Source: Verrucomicrobiota bacterium
Lineage (GTDB): Bacteria; Verrucomicrobiota; Verrucomicrobiia; Verrucomicrobiales; DEV007
NCBI GenBank assembly: GCA_020630975.1
Contig: JAHDID010000013.1
Coordinates: forward strand, 62,001 to 126,000
Reading direction: 5' to 3'
DNA length: 64,000 nucleotides
The notes under the pieces were generated by a model. The model saw only the letters and a program-made list of their open reading frames with translations, had not been told where the DNA came from and did not search any database. The position numbers and the translations under genes were made by a program. This document shows, one piece after another, positions 27,158 through 36,800 of the stretch. Positions within the stretch are counted from its first letter, which is position 1. Each line of letters opens with the position of its first letter.

Positions 27158-30100
27158 TCAGTGCATGTTAGCTGTTACCCGACCCACGGTCTCGGCCCCA
27201 GGCATCTTCATGTTAGGATTCTTAATTCTAGCCAAATAGCTGGTGCGAGGGATGGTTCCGATATATTTGAGCAGGTCGTAGTTCCGAGGATTCGCCTTGG
27301 ACGCTATCACTGCATCTCCCTCTGCTTTCAAATTACCAAATACGATCGCGTCGCTGGAGCAAGCATCCTGACAGGCAACACGAACCGAATTCGCTGGGAC
27401 CTGCACATTTTTAGAGTCTCTAGCTGCCGCTTTCTGAGCCACCTTAGCGGACTCCAAACGCTGAACACAGTAGGTGCACTTTTCGATGACACCACGCATA
27501 CGAACGGTGACGTTCGGATTTTTCTGCAACTGCATCGAGGTAGTAGCGTGACCATCAGCCGGAGCCAGTGGACCGAACTCGAGACCAGGAGCAGTCAAAG
27601 GACCCACCTTCATATCCTCGATCGGACGCTTATTGTAATCGTAGTAGTTGAAGCGACGCGCCTTGTAGGGGCAGTTGTTCGCACAGTAGCGTGTGCCAAT
27701 ACAACGATTGTAAGCCATCGCATTCAGACCGTCTGGAGTGTGCACTGTCGCATTCACAGGACAAACGGTCTCACAAGGAGCATTCTCACACTGCTGACAA
27801 GCCACGTTCTGAACCAGCATCTCGACATTATCATCGTCGATCTTGCGTCGACCAGGCTCCTCATCATAGGAAAAGCTGATACCGCGCTCAGAAATAATCT
27901 CGTGATCCTTCGGGCTAGTGAAGTAACGATCCATCCGGATCCAGTGCATCTCACGACCAGCCAATACCTGATTCTTACCGACTACAGGGATGTTATTTTC
28001 AGCGTTACAAGCAATCACACACGAGTTACAACCTGTGCAAGAATTGAGATCGATGGTCATCGCCCACTGGTGATGAGGATCTACCTTGAACGCACGACCA
28101 GGAAGCGCTGCACGCTCGTTACTCTCATTTCGATCATCCTTGTAGTGATCGGTGTAATCTGGCCCCTTGTAAAAAGTGATATTTTCAGGGATGTGAGAAT
28201 CCATTCCCTGAGTATCCGCGAAGTGAGGATTCTCCTCGAACATCTCGGTAGTGCCCTCGCGCACGATCGCACGACCTTCCATGCTGTAGTGCTCAGCAGT
28301 GAGAGCCAGCTCATGCTTGCGCTGGGTTTTCTTCAACGAAACACCAGACACGAACAGAGGGTCAGCACTCGTCTTAAACGGATACAGATCGAATCCGACC
28401 CCGTCACACGTGCGACCCAACTTAACATCCTGCCCGTAATAACCTACAGGTACAGTAAGCGTGTAATCGGCGTGCCCTGGACTACGCAGCACAGGCACTC
28501 GCACTGAAGTATCACCCTTTGAGAGAACAACAACATCGCCATCCTCCAGGCCAAACTCCTCAGCTGTCTTGAAGCTGATTAATGCGACATTATCCCAAGT
28601 CAACTTAGACACCGGATCTGGCGCCTCCTGCAGCCAGGAGTTATTGGCGAAGCGACCATCGTAGTTCTGCGATACTGTGAGAACCACATCAAGCCCCTCC
28701 GGATAAGGTAGATCAGCAACAGCTTCATCACCCAAACCAGCAGCCACCTTGCCCATCGGCACAGACAGTGACGCACTAGCCAACATTGCTTTCTTAGCAA
28801 ATCCGCGACGGACCACTTCGAACCACTTTTCACCAGTTCTCAGCGCGGTCTTTTTGACCTCAGACAAAGAGTCTTTAACAGCCTCTTCGGAAGAAATCAG
28901 ACTGAGAAGAAAATCCAATTCGCTCTGACCGCCAAAACGCGGCTCGATCATCGGCTGCTGGACCGAGTAATACCCAGAAACAGTCAGACAGTCGCCCCAG
29001 CTCTCAAGATAATGAGTTCCAGGCACGTGCCAATCCGCGGCACCAGCGGTCAGGTTCACCCTAGAACCGAGATGCACCACATTGGCTACGCGATCAAGCA
29101 GGCCCCTAAAGTCAAGATCTGCAGGAGCATCAAAAACAGGATCACCCTCACCAAGAATAAAGAGCGTATCAACTTCGCCAGAGCCAATCGAACCAGCCAG
29201 CTCAGAGATCGAACCGTAATCCGTATCCAAGCCCTTCACCCCTTTAATGATTGAACCGTTCGCCCCAAGCACTTGGTTAATCGCCGCAGCGAGCATGTGA
29301 CAGGCCTTAGACAGACGAGAACCCACCAGCACAACCGACTCGCCCTTCGAAGCTACGAGATCCGCTGCACACTCTTTGATCCACTTTTGGTTGTAAACAG
29401 CCGGGACGACATTCAAGCCCTCAACCATTCCACCAACGGCACCACCAATCTCCTTGGCCAAGAGCACCAAGAAAGGAAACATCTGACTAGAGCTGAGGCG
29501 GTAGCGATGATCCGCCATTCCTCCAGTCACAGTAAATGCAGGCTCGACGCTATACAGACGGTTCATCCCATCCACACCGAGATCATCAACCTTGCGACCT
29601 TTCGAAAACTCCCAATTAGAATCTTCCCCCACGGCATCGTAACCGAGAAAATCGCAATCAACGGAAAGAATCCTCTTAGCCTTGGCTAGACTAGCATACG
29701 ACTGAACCCCAGCACCAAACAGCTCAGAGTCAGACGCCGCCCGGCTACCAGCCAATGCATCATACTGATAAGCCTTAGCACCGGGATATGCCTTAAGCAC
29801 ATCACCGACCACACGGGCGCGAGTCGGGGATGATGAACCACCTACCAGAAAGGCAACCTTCTTGCCCGACTTAGCCTCCTTGAAAGACGCCAAGAAAGAC
29901 TGCTCGAAATCACCTCGTGTCGTCCCCTTACCTTTGGCAAGAAAACCACGAGAGCGATCGGGATCATAGAGATCCAGAATAGAAGCCTGAGCAAAAACAC
30001 CACTCGCGCCGTTTCCAGCAGGATGAAGCCTGTTTCCATCCACCTTGGTCGGGCGACCATCATAAGTGGTAGCCACCAATGGTGTACCACCCCCACCAGG

Positions 30101-30412
30101 AAGAGGACGGATAGTAGAGAAGAACAAAGCCTTACCAGGGATCGACCACTCGACATGCCCATTGTAAGGAACAAGATGACGCACCGGACGGCTACACGCC
30201 ACACCCAAGCCAGCCAGAGCAGCCGAAGCCCCCATCAGCTTGGTGAAATCGCGACGAGACGCCTCGTCACCAGCAGCCAGCTCAGCAGCGCCCTGAGGAA
30301 ACTCTCGCTCGAGAGCCTCAGAAAACTCAGCACTACTATCCAGCTCACCGACACTCCGCCACACTTGGTGGGAAGTCTGAACTTCTTCAGGGTGATGCCA
30401 CTTACGCTTCAT
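27158..30412 (-). CDS. actB: Alternative Complex III iron-sulfur protein ActB (fused, Tat-type)
   Basis: A 1084-residue fusion. A Tat-like signal, [21 protein letters not shown], lies near residue 53 and sends the protein to the periplasm. Residues up to ~720 are the molybdopterin-oxidoreductase-like ActB1 domain, which in characterised ACIII has no cofactor. The ferredoxin-like ActB2 part (~770-1040) carries the four cluster motifs: [47 protein letters not shown], and CTYCVQR with [14 protein letters not shown]. It carries electrons from the ActC quinol site to ActA. The size is normal for this family. A long antisense ORF over its 3' half is a shadow. Confidence 0.96.
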   Translation of the reverse strand: MKRKWHHPEEVQTSHQVWRSVGELDSSAEFSEALEREFPQGAAELAAGDEASRRDFTKLMGASAALAGLGVACSRPVRHLVPYNGHVEWSIPGKALFFSTIRPLPGGGGTPLVATTYDGRPTKVDGNRLHPAGNGASGVFAQASILDLYDPDRSRGFLAKGKGTTRGDFEQSFLASFKEAKSGKKVAFLVGGSSSPTRARVVGDVLKAYPGAKAYQYDALAGSRAASDSELFGAGVQSYASLAKAKRILSVDCDFLGYDAVGEDSNWEFSKGRKVDDLGVDGMNRLYSVEPAFTVTGGMADHRYRLSSSQMFPFLVLLAKEIGGAVGGMVEGLNVVPAVYNQKWIKECAADLVASKGESVVLVGSRLSKACHMLAAAINQVLGANGSIIKGVKGLDTDYGSISELAGSIGSGEVDTLFILGEGDPVFDAPADLDFRGLLDRVANVVHLGSRVNLTAGAADWHVPGTHYLESWGDCLTVSGYYSVQQPMIEPRFGGQSELDFLLSLISSEEAVKDSLSEVKKTALRTGEKWFEVVRRGFAKKAMLASASLSVPMGKVAAGLGDEAVADLPYPEGLDVVLTVSQNYDGRFANNSWLQEAPDPVSKLTWDNVALISFKTAEEFGLEDGDVVVLSKGDTSVRVPVLRSPGHADYTLTVPVGYYGQDVKLGRTCDGVGFDLYPFKTSADPLFVSGVSLKKTQRKHELALTAEHYSMEGRAIVREGTTEMFEENPHFADTQGMDSHIPENITFYKGPDYTDHYKDDRNESNERAALPGRAFKVDPHHQWAMTIDLNSCTGCNSCVIACNAENNIPVVGKNQVLAGREMHWIRMDRYFTSPKDHEIISERGISFSYDEEPGRRKIDDDNVEMLVQNVACQQCENAPCETVCPVNATVHTPDGLNAMAYNRCIGTRYCANNCPYKARRFNYYDYNKRPIEDMKVGPLTAPGLEFGPLAPADGHATTSMQLQKNPNVTVRMRGVIEKCTYCVQRLESAKVAQKAAARDSKNVQVPANSVRVACQDACSSDAIVFGNLKAEGDAVIASKANPRNYDLLKYIGTIPRTSYLARIKNPNMKMPGAETVGRVTANMH

Positions 30413-30434
30413 GTGCTATTACTAAAATCAAAAA

Positions 30435-31196
30435 TTAACGGTGACAGGATGCACACTGCTGAGGAGGATTCACAGCCCAGCCTTCTTTGAGGTGCTTACC
30501 CAGCAATTCCTGGGTCCAATCCTTATTCGAGTCAGCCTCTTTCAACTTTTGAGCGGAGACACCCTTCACAGCAGACAGCTCTTCATAGAACTTCTCGCGA
30601 TCCACATCATCCGCCTCCCAAGCTAAATTCGTGATCTGGTCCAGAGGCCTAAGATGCTTCTCGGGAGCACGGTGACAGTCCAGACAGAACCCCATACTCA
30701 AAGACTTCGCATGATAGACTACGGGCATCTGATCGACACGCCCGTGACATTCGACGCAGCTCACACCACGATTGACGTGCGCTGAGTGATTAAAGTAAGC
30801 ATAGTCAGGCGTCTCATGAATTTGCACCCACTTAATTGGCTCGCCGGTGTAATTCTCGTCATTCACATCCATAGCCTGGCGCAGTAACTCCAGCTTTGGA
30901 GAATCCGACTTCACCTTACCAGGACCATGACAGTTCCAGCAAAGCTCTGCAGTCGGCAGATTAGAGTGGGACGAGTTTTCCACAAAGCTGTGGCAATAAC
31001 GACAGTCCATACCCAGCTGACCCGCGTGCAGACTGTGATCGAAAGGGATCGGCTGCTGCGGCATATAGCCCACACGGGTATACTTCGGCGTCCAGGAATA
31101 CCAGGCCAGAGCGACCACAGCGGTTCCTAGAGCACCCAAACAAATGAGGACCTTGACAGCAATCCAGTTGGTCCAAGTTGGAAAAATGTTTCCCAT
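30435..31196 (-). CDS. actA: Alternative Complex III pentaheme cytochrome c ActA
   Basis: The ATG at 31196 begins MGNIFPTWTNWIAVKVLICLG, the usual short cytoplasmic start and single membrane helix of ActA; the listed start at 31268 adds residues that do not fit. Five CxxCH heme sites are visible: CRYCH, CWNCH, CVECH, CLDCH and CASCH, the count known for ActA. QPIPFDHSLHAGQLGMDCRYCH is highly typical. It receives electrons from ActB and feeds ActE. First gene of the respiratory block, so the promoter must lie in 31197-31299, between it and the cassette terminator at 31300. Confidence 0.95.
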   Translation of the reverse strand: MGNIFPTWTNWIAVKVLICLGALGTAVVALAWYSWTPKYTRVGYMPQQPIPFDHSLHAGQLGMDCRYCHSFVENSSHSNLPTAELCWNCHGPGKVKSDSPKLELLRQAMDVNDENYTGEPIKWVQIHETPDYAYFNHSAHVNRGVSCVECHGRVDQMPVVYHAKSLSMGFCLDCHRAPEKHLRPLDQITNLAWEADDVDREKFYEELSAVKGVSAQKLKEADSNKDWTQELLGKHLKEGWAVNPPQQCASCHR

Positions 31197-31299
31197 TACG
31201 TCTTCGTGAGAGCCGCTACTAAAGAGCTTGTGAAAAATTTCACAAGCGTTTTTTGAACGGTTTCGCAATCTTCTACGTCAGCACCCACCCCAGAGACGC

Positions 31300-31326
31300 A
31301 AAAAAGGCCAGGAGAACCCCCTGACC
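31300..31326 (-). terminator. Rho-independent terminator, minus strand, after the prepilin cassette
   Basis: On the minus strand GGTCAGG pairs with CCTGGCC (one G-T pair) and is followed by six T. It lies 38 bp past the stop of the last cassette gene and separates the cassette from actA. Confidence 0.8.
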
Positions 31327-31363
31327 CTTAAGAAAGTGTGAAAAATATGGCGAAAATAAGTCC

Positions 31364-32050
31364 CTATTCGACCATTGGTCGAAATTCTGTGACAGCACCG
31401 TTGAAGGGGTTCACTTGCAGGCAAATATAATTTCCCTCCGGCTCTGCACCTTCTCGATCTGCATTTTCACCCTCGGTGAGGGTAATGTACCAAGTATCAT
31501 GCCTTCGTGACAACGCATCCGTTGATTTGTTAGCTAAATCCGTTGATCCATCAGGCCTAAAACGAAAAGACACATATTCAGTATTCTCAATACCTCCCCC
31601 GAAACCAGTTGGAGCAGGAGCTTTATCTACTCTAGGAGACGAGAAACCATGAAGGCGATCGTCTCGACTAACGTTAACCGGAATCAATAAAGTCGACCAC
31701 TTTGAACTGATTACCGTTGGTTCACGCACTCGAAAAAAAGTGGAAATCGGAGCAAGAACCCCATCTGGATCATATTGATACAACTGATAACCACCAAAAC
31801 CGCCCCCTTCTCGAAGGCCGTCGTTTTCCCAACGAAAAAACCTCACTTCAACATCGGCATTCTTTGATACCGCAATCTGTTGGGCGAAAGTTAACTGATT
31901 TCGCAGCAAAGCCCCTTCACTCGTTAAAGTCCGTGACCGCATCAACGAGAAAACATTAGGCGTAGCAAAAGCCAAAATGATACCGACAACCGTCAACACC
32001 AGAAGCATCTCTACTAAAGAGAAGCCTCCATTTTTCTTTCTTCTCTTCAT
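31364..32050 (-). CDS. Verru_Chthon cassette protein D (pseudopilin)
   Basis: A 228-residue protein with the type IV prepilin start GGFSLVEMLLVLTVVGIILAFATPNVF: cleavage after Gly, Glu at +5 and then a hydrophobic helix. The body is GspH-like. It is the last gene of a four-gene set in the order A-B-C-D that matches the Verru_Chthon cassette (TIGR02596-TIGR02600 families), known from Verrucomicrobia and often present in several copies per genome. It needs a prepilin peptidase not present in the window. Function is undetermined; a type II secretion-like or pilus-like assembly is the usual guess. Confidence 0.88.
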   Translation of the reverse strand: MKRRKKNGGFSLVEMLLVLTVVGIILAFATPNVFSLMRSRTLTSEGALLRNQLTFAQQIAVSKNADVEVRFFRWENDGLREGGGFGGYQLYQYDPDGVLAPISTFFRVREPTVISSKWSTLLIPVNVSRDDRLHGFSSPRVDKAPAPTGFGGGIENTEYVSFRFRPDGSTDLANKSTDALSRRHDTWYITLTEGENADREGAEPEGNYICLQVNPFNGAVTEFRPMVE

Positions 32051-32060
32051 ACTAAAACAA

Positions 32061-33131
32061 TCATCCTAACCATTTCGAAGCTCTCATCATAATCGTAGTG
32101 CTAAAAATCCGATAGTTAATCGGACGGTTATCCCTACTTTCGCGATTCAACCCCTCAATAAACCTCTTGATATCTTTGTTATAATCCCCCGAATTCTCAA
32201 AGCGGACATCGCTAAACTCTCTAGGCATTGAAATTCCATTATCCTCAGCTAATCTAACAGCAGTGTCTTCATCGATAGCAACCATTGTCACTCGCACCAT
32301 AGGCGGCACCTGTTTACTTCTATTCTCAAGAAAATCCTCATCGTTCGAATCATAAGTGTAAAAAGGAGCAATTTCACTCGAACCATGCTCGTACCGATTA
32401 GAACCACCCGCCTCGATACTGTCAACTGGAGTAACAAGCAGCAATACTATGTTTTCAGCCAAAGGATTTAGGTAGTCAACAAACGCACCATCACCGATGG
32501 ACAACCCTTGGTTCCACCATTTCGTAAAAGTCTGCTCCCCTCCCTTCTCTATCTCGTCAATGGCATCTTCAAAAACCTGATTAGCTTCCGCGGGCGGACG
32601 GAATTCCATCAACCGAAACCGATAACGATCAGCCTTCACAAAGGATGGACGAAAGTCTCGATCAGAACCGTGAACAACCAAGTATCCCCTCCCATTGAAC
32701 AAGTTTCCAAGATTGCGGTATCGAACTGAATAACCCAGAGGAGCTTGAAAAAAAACAGCATGACCACTCACTTGACCACTCAACCCCAAATCAGTGCCAA
32801 TATCCTTACCGTGATCAACATAGAAATGCAATTCTGAACGCTTAGAAATATCCTTCACCTGATTGGTGGAATCATCATACGTGTAGTCAAAATACGTATT
32901 AGACGTGGCTTGAGACATGTTCTTCGTAATCAGATCAAAAGCCACTCGCGCCTCTCTAAACTGACTTATCCGCGACTCACTAAAGCGCCAACTTTTTTGA
33001 ACTTGCTCAAGCATCACTGTCATCATCAGCATGAGAACAGCAAGGATAACCATTGCGGTTAGCAACTCAACAATCGAGAAACCTCGAGACCTAGTTACTT
33101 TATAGTTTAAATTTCTCATACCTATTCTCAC
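32061..33131 (-). CDS. Verru_Chthon cassette protein C (prepilin-like)
   Basis: A 356-residue protein with prepilin motif RGFSIVELLTAMVILAVLMLMMTVMLEQV near residue 15-44, then a helical stalk region and a GspJ-like body. The start is either GTG at 33131, which overlaps the protein B stop as GTGA, or ATG at 33119. Overlap implies translational coupling. It fits cassette protein C (TIGR02599). Its large size for a minor pilin is normal for this cassette. Confidence 0.86.
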   Translation of the reverse strand: MRIGMRNLNYKVTRSRGFSIVELLTAMVILAVLMLMMTVMLEQVQKSWRFSESRISQFREARVAFDLITKNMSQATSNTYFDYTYDDSTNQVKDISKRSELHFYVDHGKDIGTDLGLSGQVSGHAVFFQAPLGYSVRYRNLGNLFNGRGYLVVHGSDRDFRPSFVKADRYRFRLMEFRPPAEANQVFEDAIDEIEKGGEQTFTKWWNQGLSIGDGAFVDYLNPLAENIVLLLVTPVDSIEAGGSNRYEHGSSEIAPFYTYDSNDEDFLENRSKQVPPMVRVTMVAIDEDTAVRLAEDNGISMPREFSDVRFENSGDYNKDIKRFIEGLNRESRDNRPINYRIFSTTIMMRASKWLG

Positions 33132-33781
33132 TCCTTGATAAAGTTTTGCCCCATCCGAACTACCGTCGTTTGATAGGTGTCAATACTCCTAATATTATCC
33201 TGATCATCGAAAAACAATTCAGCCTGATCTGCTCCATTAGGAATTTGAAAAGGAACCGTTTCAACTATCACGGTCAGAAGTTCACTTTCAGTATCCTCCA
33301 AAGGGCTCGCATATGTCTTACCAACCCCTTCTCCATGCTTCAAACTTTGAGGAACATCGTACCTCGGCTCAAAACGAGGCAGCCAAATCCTTGCAGTATA
33401 CGCCCAATTAAACTCAATATCCTGCGCATCATTCATCGGCCCCTTAACTAAGGAATTCGTTCTATTTTTATACCCCAACTCCACACCCTGAGCGTCGTAC
33501 AAACGAACCTGCCTATGAAACTCTTGCAATGGACCACTCTCTAGATCTTCGCTGTTATTACTATCTCTGAACGATGTTAACTGAAGCTCACTCAGCACCT
33601 GCTGATGGATCCTTGCTTCAATACTATTGTCGCCTGCATCCTTGATGGTCTCTAGCCCGCTAGGTATCAAACCTATTAAAGAAACAATAGCTATAGCCGC
33701 AATCGCCATTGCTATAGTTACCTCAACCAAGCTAAAACCAGTTGAAACAGTGTCTCGATTCTTGTTATTCCGCACGTTCAT
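33128..33781 (-). CDS. Verru_Chthon cassette protein B (prepilin-like)
   Basis: A 217-residue protein with prepilin signal TGFSLVEVTIAMAIAAIAIVSLIGLIPSG near residue 14-43. The body resembles the GspI-type minor pseudopilin family and fits cassette protein B (TIGR02598). It lies 19 bp after the giant protein A gene and overlaps the protein C start by 4 bp. Confidence 0.86.
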   Translation of the reverse strand: MNVRNNKNRDTVSTGFSLVEVTIAMAIAAIAIVSLIGLIPSGLETIKDAGDNSIEARIHQQVLSELQLTSFRDSNNSEDLESGPLQEFHRQVRLYDAQGVELGYKNRTNSLVKGPMNDAQDIEFNWAYTARIWLPRFEPRYDVPQSLKHGEGVGKTYASPLEDTESELLTVIVETVPFQIPNGADQAELFFDDQDNIRSIDTYQTTVVRMGQNFIKE

Positions 33782-33800
33782 ATCGCTAATTCAATCCCCC

Positions 33801-36800
33801 CTACGGCGCAAATCTTGTCGGATTAACAACTCTAAAACGATAGAACTCATCTATCGACGCTGTCCGCCCACCTATTGTGTCGGCGTAATCCGGAAGATTA
33901 GGGTCATTGGGGTCAATGTATCGTTCAACAATGCTAGAGCCACGATATCCACTCACAACCGTATCCAAGTCTGAATCCCATCGTGAATAATCACGCCCCG
34001 GTCCACCTCGACCTTGTTTAAGTACCTGCCCCCAAAAGTGAACCTTAAAAGTGTTCGATTTGGTCGTGACGCGATTATAAATATTGCCATAAGGCCGCTC
34101 TCGAGAGTTATCTCCCGTAAGAGCATGATCCTCCCAAAACCTTCCGTTCTCCATATCTTCAACATCGGGAACATAGGAGTTAATCATGAACTTCTGGCTT
34201 GTGATACCAAGTCGCTCTGCATACTGCTGGGGAACTAAGTGCATCTCGCATATTTGTGATGCTGACTTAAACACTTCCCCTTCATCAAAGAGCTTCTCGA
34301 ACTGCTCAAGAGTATCCTCCTCGACGATCACACCTCGGAGACGTTTACCCTGCAATTCACCATCTCGAGGACGATCACGCCAATGCCAACCTCTACCCCT
34401 TCCTGCATTATGCTTATAGTTAACCGAATAAAAACTAGGGTCTGCTCGGTTTCTAGAAACTTTGTTATCATCAGGATTATCAGGTTTGTAACCTGGAGTG
34501 GGCACCTGAACCACAAGCTCCGAGCGAAAAATCCCCCTAAGAGCGGTATCCCTTTTGACATGCCTAAAAGGTAGCATTTGGTAGTTTAGATTAACTTTAC
34601 CAGCCGTCGAAAGGGGCTCTGATATTGCATAAGGCTCGACCACCGGCATCCAAAACATATCAAGAAGGTAGTGGTCAGCAGGATCTTCGCCTTCAATTTC
34701 CGAGCCGTCGCCAATCCCTGCTTTCACCATTAGCGACTCATCCGCAGTTGGTCCACCATAGTGTCCACTGCTGCTATCAGGCCTAAATAAGAGAGTCGCC
34801 CACGCCCCTTCCTTATGCTCAGGCCTTGCCGGCAATGAACCAAACATCCCCGGCCCGCTCATGATTCGGTTAGGTGAGAAATAAGAAGGCGATCCTGCCT
34901 CGTGAACGTAATCACGCACAAAATAGGGATAATCTCCAAAGTCTCTCCTAAAATCATACTGCCCTGTAGGCCTCCTAAGCTCAGTTCGGTTGAACAGTGA
35001 ATGTGAGTTACCCTCGTCTGGCTTGTTGATGTAAGGGCCATCGACCAATAATCCCATACCGTTATCGAAGTCGCCGAAACGATTCACTTTATCTCCAGAA
35101 TACTTTTTAGGATCACCTATTGGCCCGGCAGGTTTCTTTCCTCTATAATTTATACCAGGTAGCAATCCTAGCTCAGGCTCAGTAATTGCCCCTGCATAAC
35201 GCCACCCCGGCGTTGCAGACATATCATGTGCCATCTTCTCCTCCTTTTCATCATACAAGTAATGCTCTCCAAACAGCTTACCTGCATTCCTTCGGCTAGC
35301 CGCCGCCAATCTCAAGTCTCCATGTAGAACACCCATTGACTTAACCACATCGCCTACCCAATCTCCATTTTTCTTACGTTCCCCCGCCAAGATAGCTCCA
35401 TTGGCACTTGAAAGCCTATACATTCGGCCTGTATGCATCTCCGGAGAATATTCTTCTCCAGGAGCCACTCCTGCAGCCCCCCTGATGCCTAGCGACCACA
35501 TGGCCATTGGGGAAACCGGATAACTAGTCTTCTCGTTAAATTCATTAATATATCCGGTACGCCCTACAACAAGATCAGGAGGGTGGACCCTAAAGCTGGG
35601 CAAATTAAACGAAATCCTTTGAACATCTGTAGCACCAGTTGTCTGTGGCGCTGACAATTCCTCTGGATCGTAATTCCCGTTAGTCCCGCTTTTTCCACCA
35701 TCAGAATCTCCATGAGCTTTAATCTCAAATATAATTGACCCTCCAGTGAAAGCCATTTCCGCCGGCTCATTAGGATCCCCTTTCACATTTCGCTTCACCC
35801 TAAAAGGAGACGTGAGATAAAGATACTTTCCATTACGAGGAACTCCACCCTCATAATATTCGGGATCAAGAGGGCTGTAGCGACCTGTTGGGTAAAGCGT
35901 ACGTTTGGAAGTCTTTATCTCAGGCCCAAACTCTCTACTGGTCTTACGGTCATCTCCCATCACATAGGTGAACGGCAAAACCCCACCTGCATGCCTATGA
36001 TGCCAAGCACTCTGCCTATCATTAGTGAACCATGTGTAGTTTACCGTCGACGGAAATGAGACGATTTCATGATAACCATTATACTTTGGGTCACTGCTCA
36101 ACTGATCGAAGGGGACTGTATTGTCATTCGGATCAGAACCAGGCCCGAGAGTCGAAAAAGCAAAGCCTCCCTTAGCCTCTGATACTAGATTAATTTCGAT
36201 AGACATGTCCGGATTAATCGGAACCCATCCCATGCTTGGGCAGAATAAATTAAACAGAATCCCAGCCTGAACAAGCTTCTGGTTATGGGCGACACGCATA
36301 TAATGCTCTTTTTTCAAATTCAAATGCCCAACCCTAGATGGCATACTACCTTGAAAACATCCAAGAGTCGATGGATAAAGGCCATTTCTAGCATCCTGCA
36401 TCACCTCTGACACATCATCATCCTCAGGATCAATCCTAATGTATTTACCATTTTGGTCCGTCCTATTATAGATCAAGTTCCAGTTCCAATTCTCCGGTTC
36501 AAACGCCATCTCAACCTGATCTGCGATTTCAGTACTTTGCCAAGGTCGCCCTCCATTTCGAGCTTCATAATCCCTCAACCACTCCTTTAACCAGTTCGGA
36601 TATGAGTCATAATTAGAGTAACTCGCGCTCTTTGGCATCGGAGGAAAGTTAGAGTGCTGTCTTTCAGCATCGTCTTCAACAACCCCGTTCTGACCATAGA
36701 CCGAAAAACCTGGATTTCTTGGACCTGCAGCCTCTCCACCTAATTGATCAATCTTCCCTCCACCATCAGCCACACAGATCACATGAACACCAACGTCCTT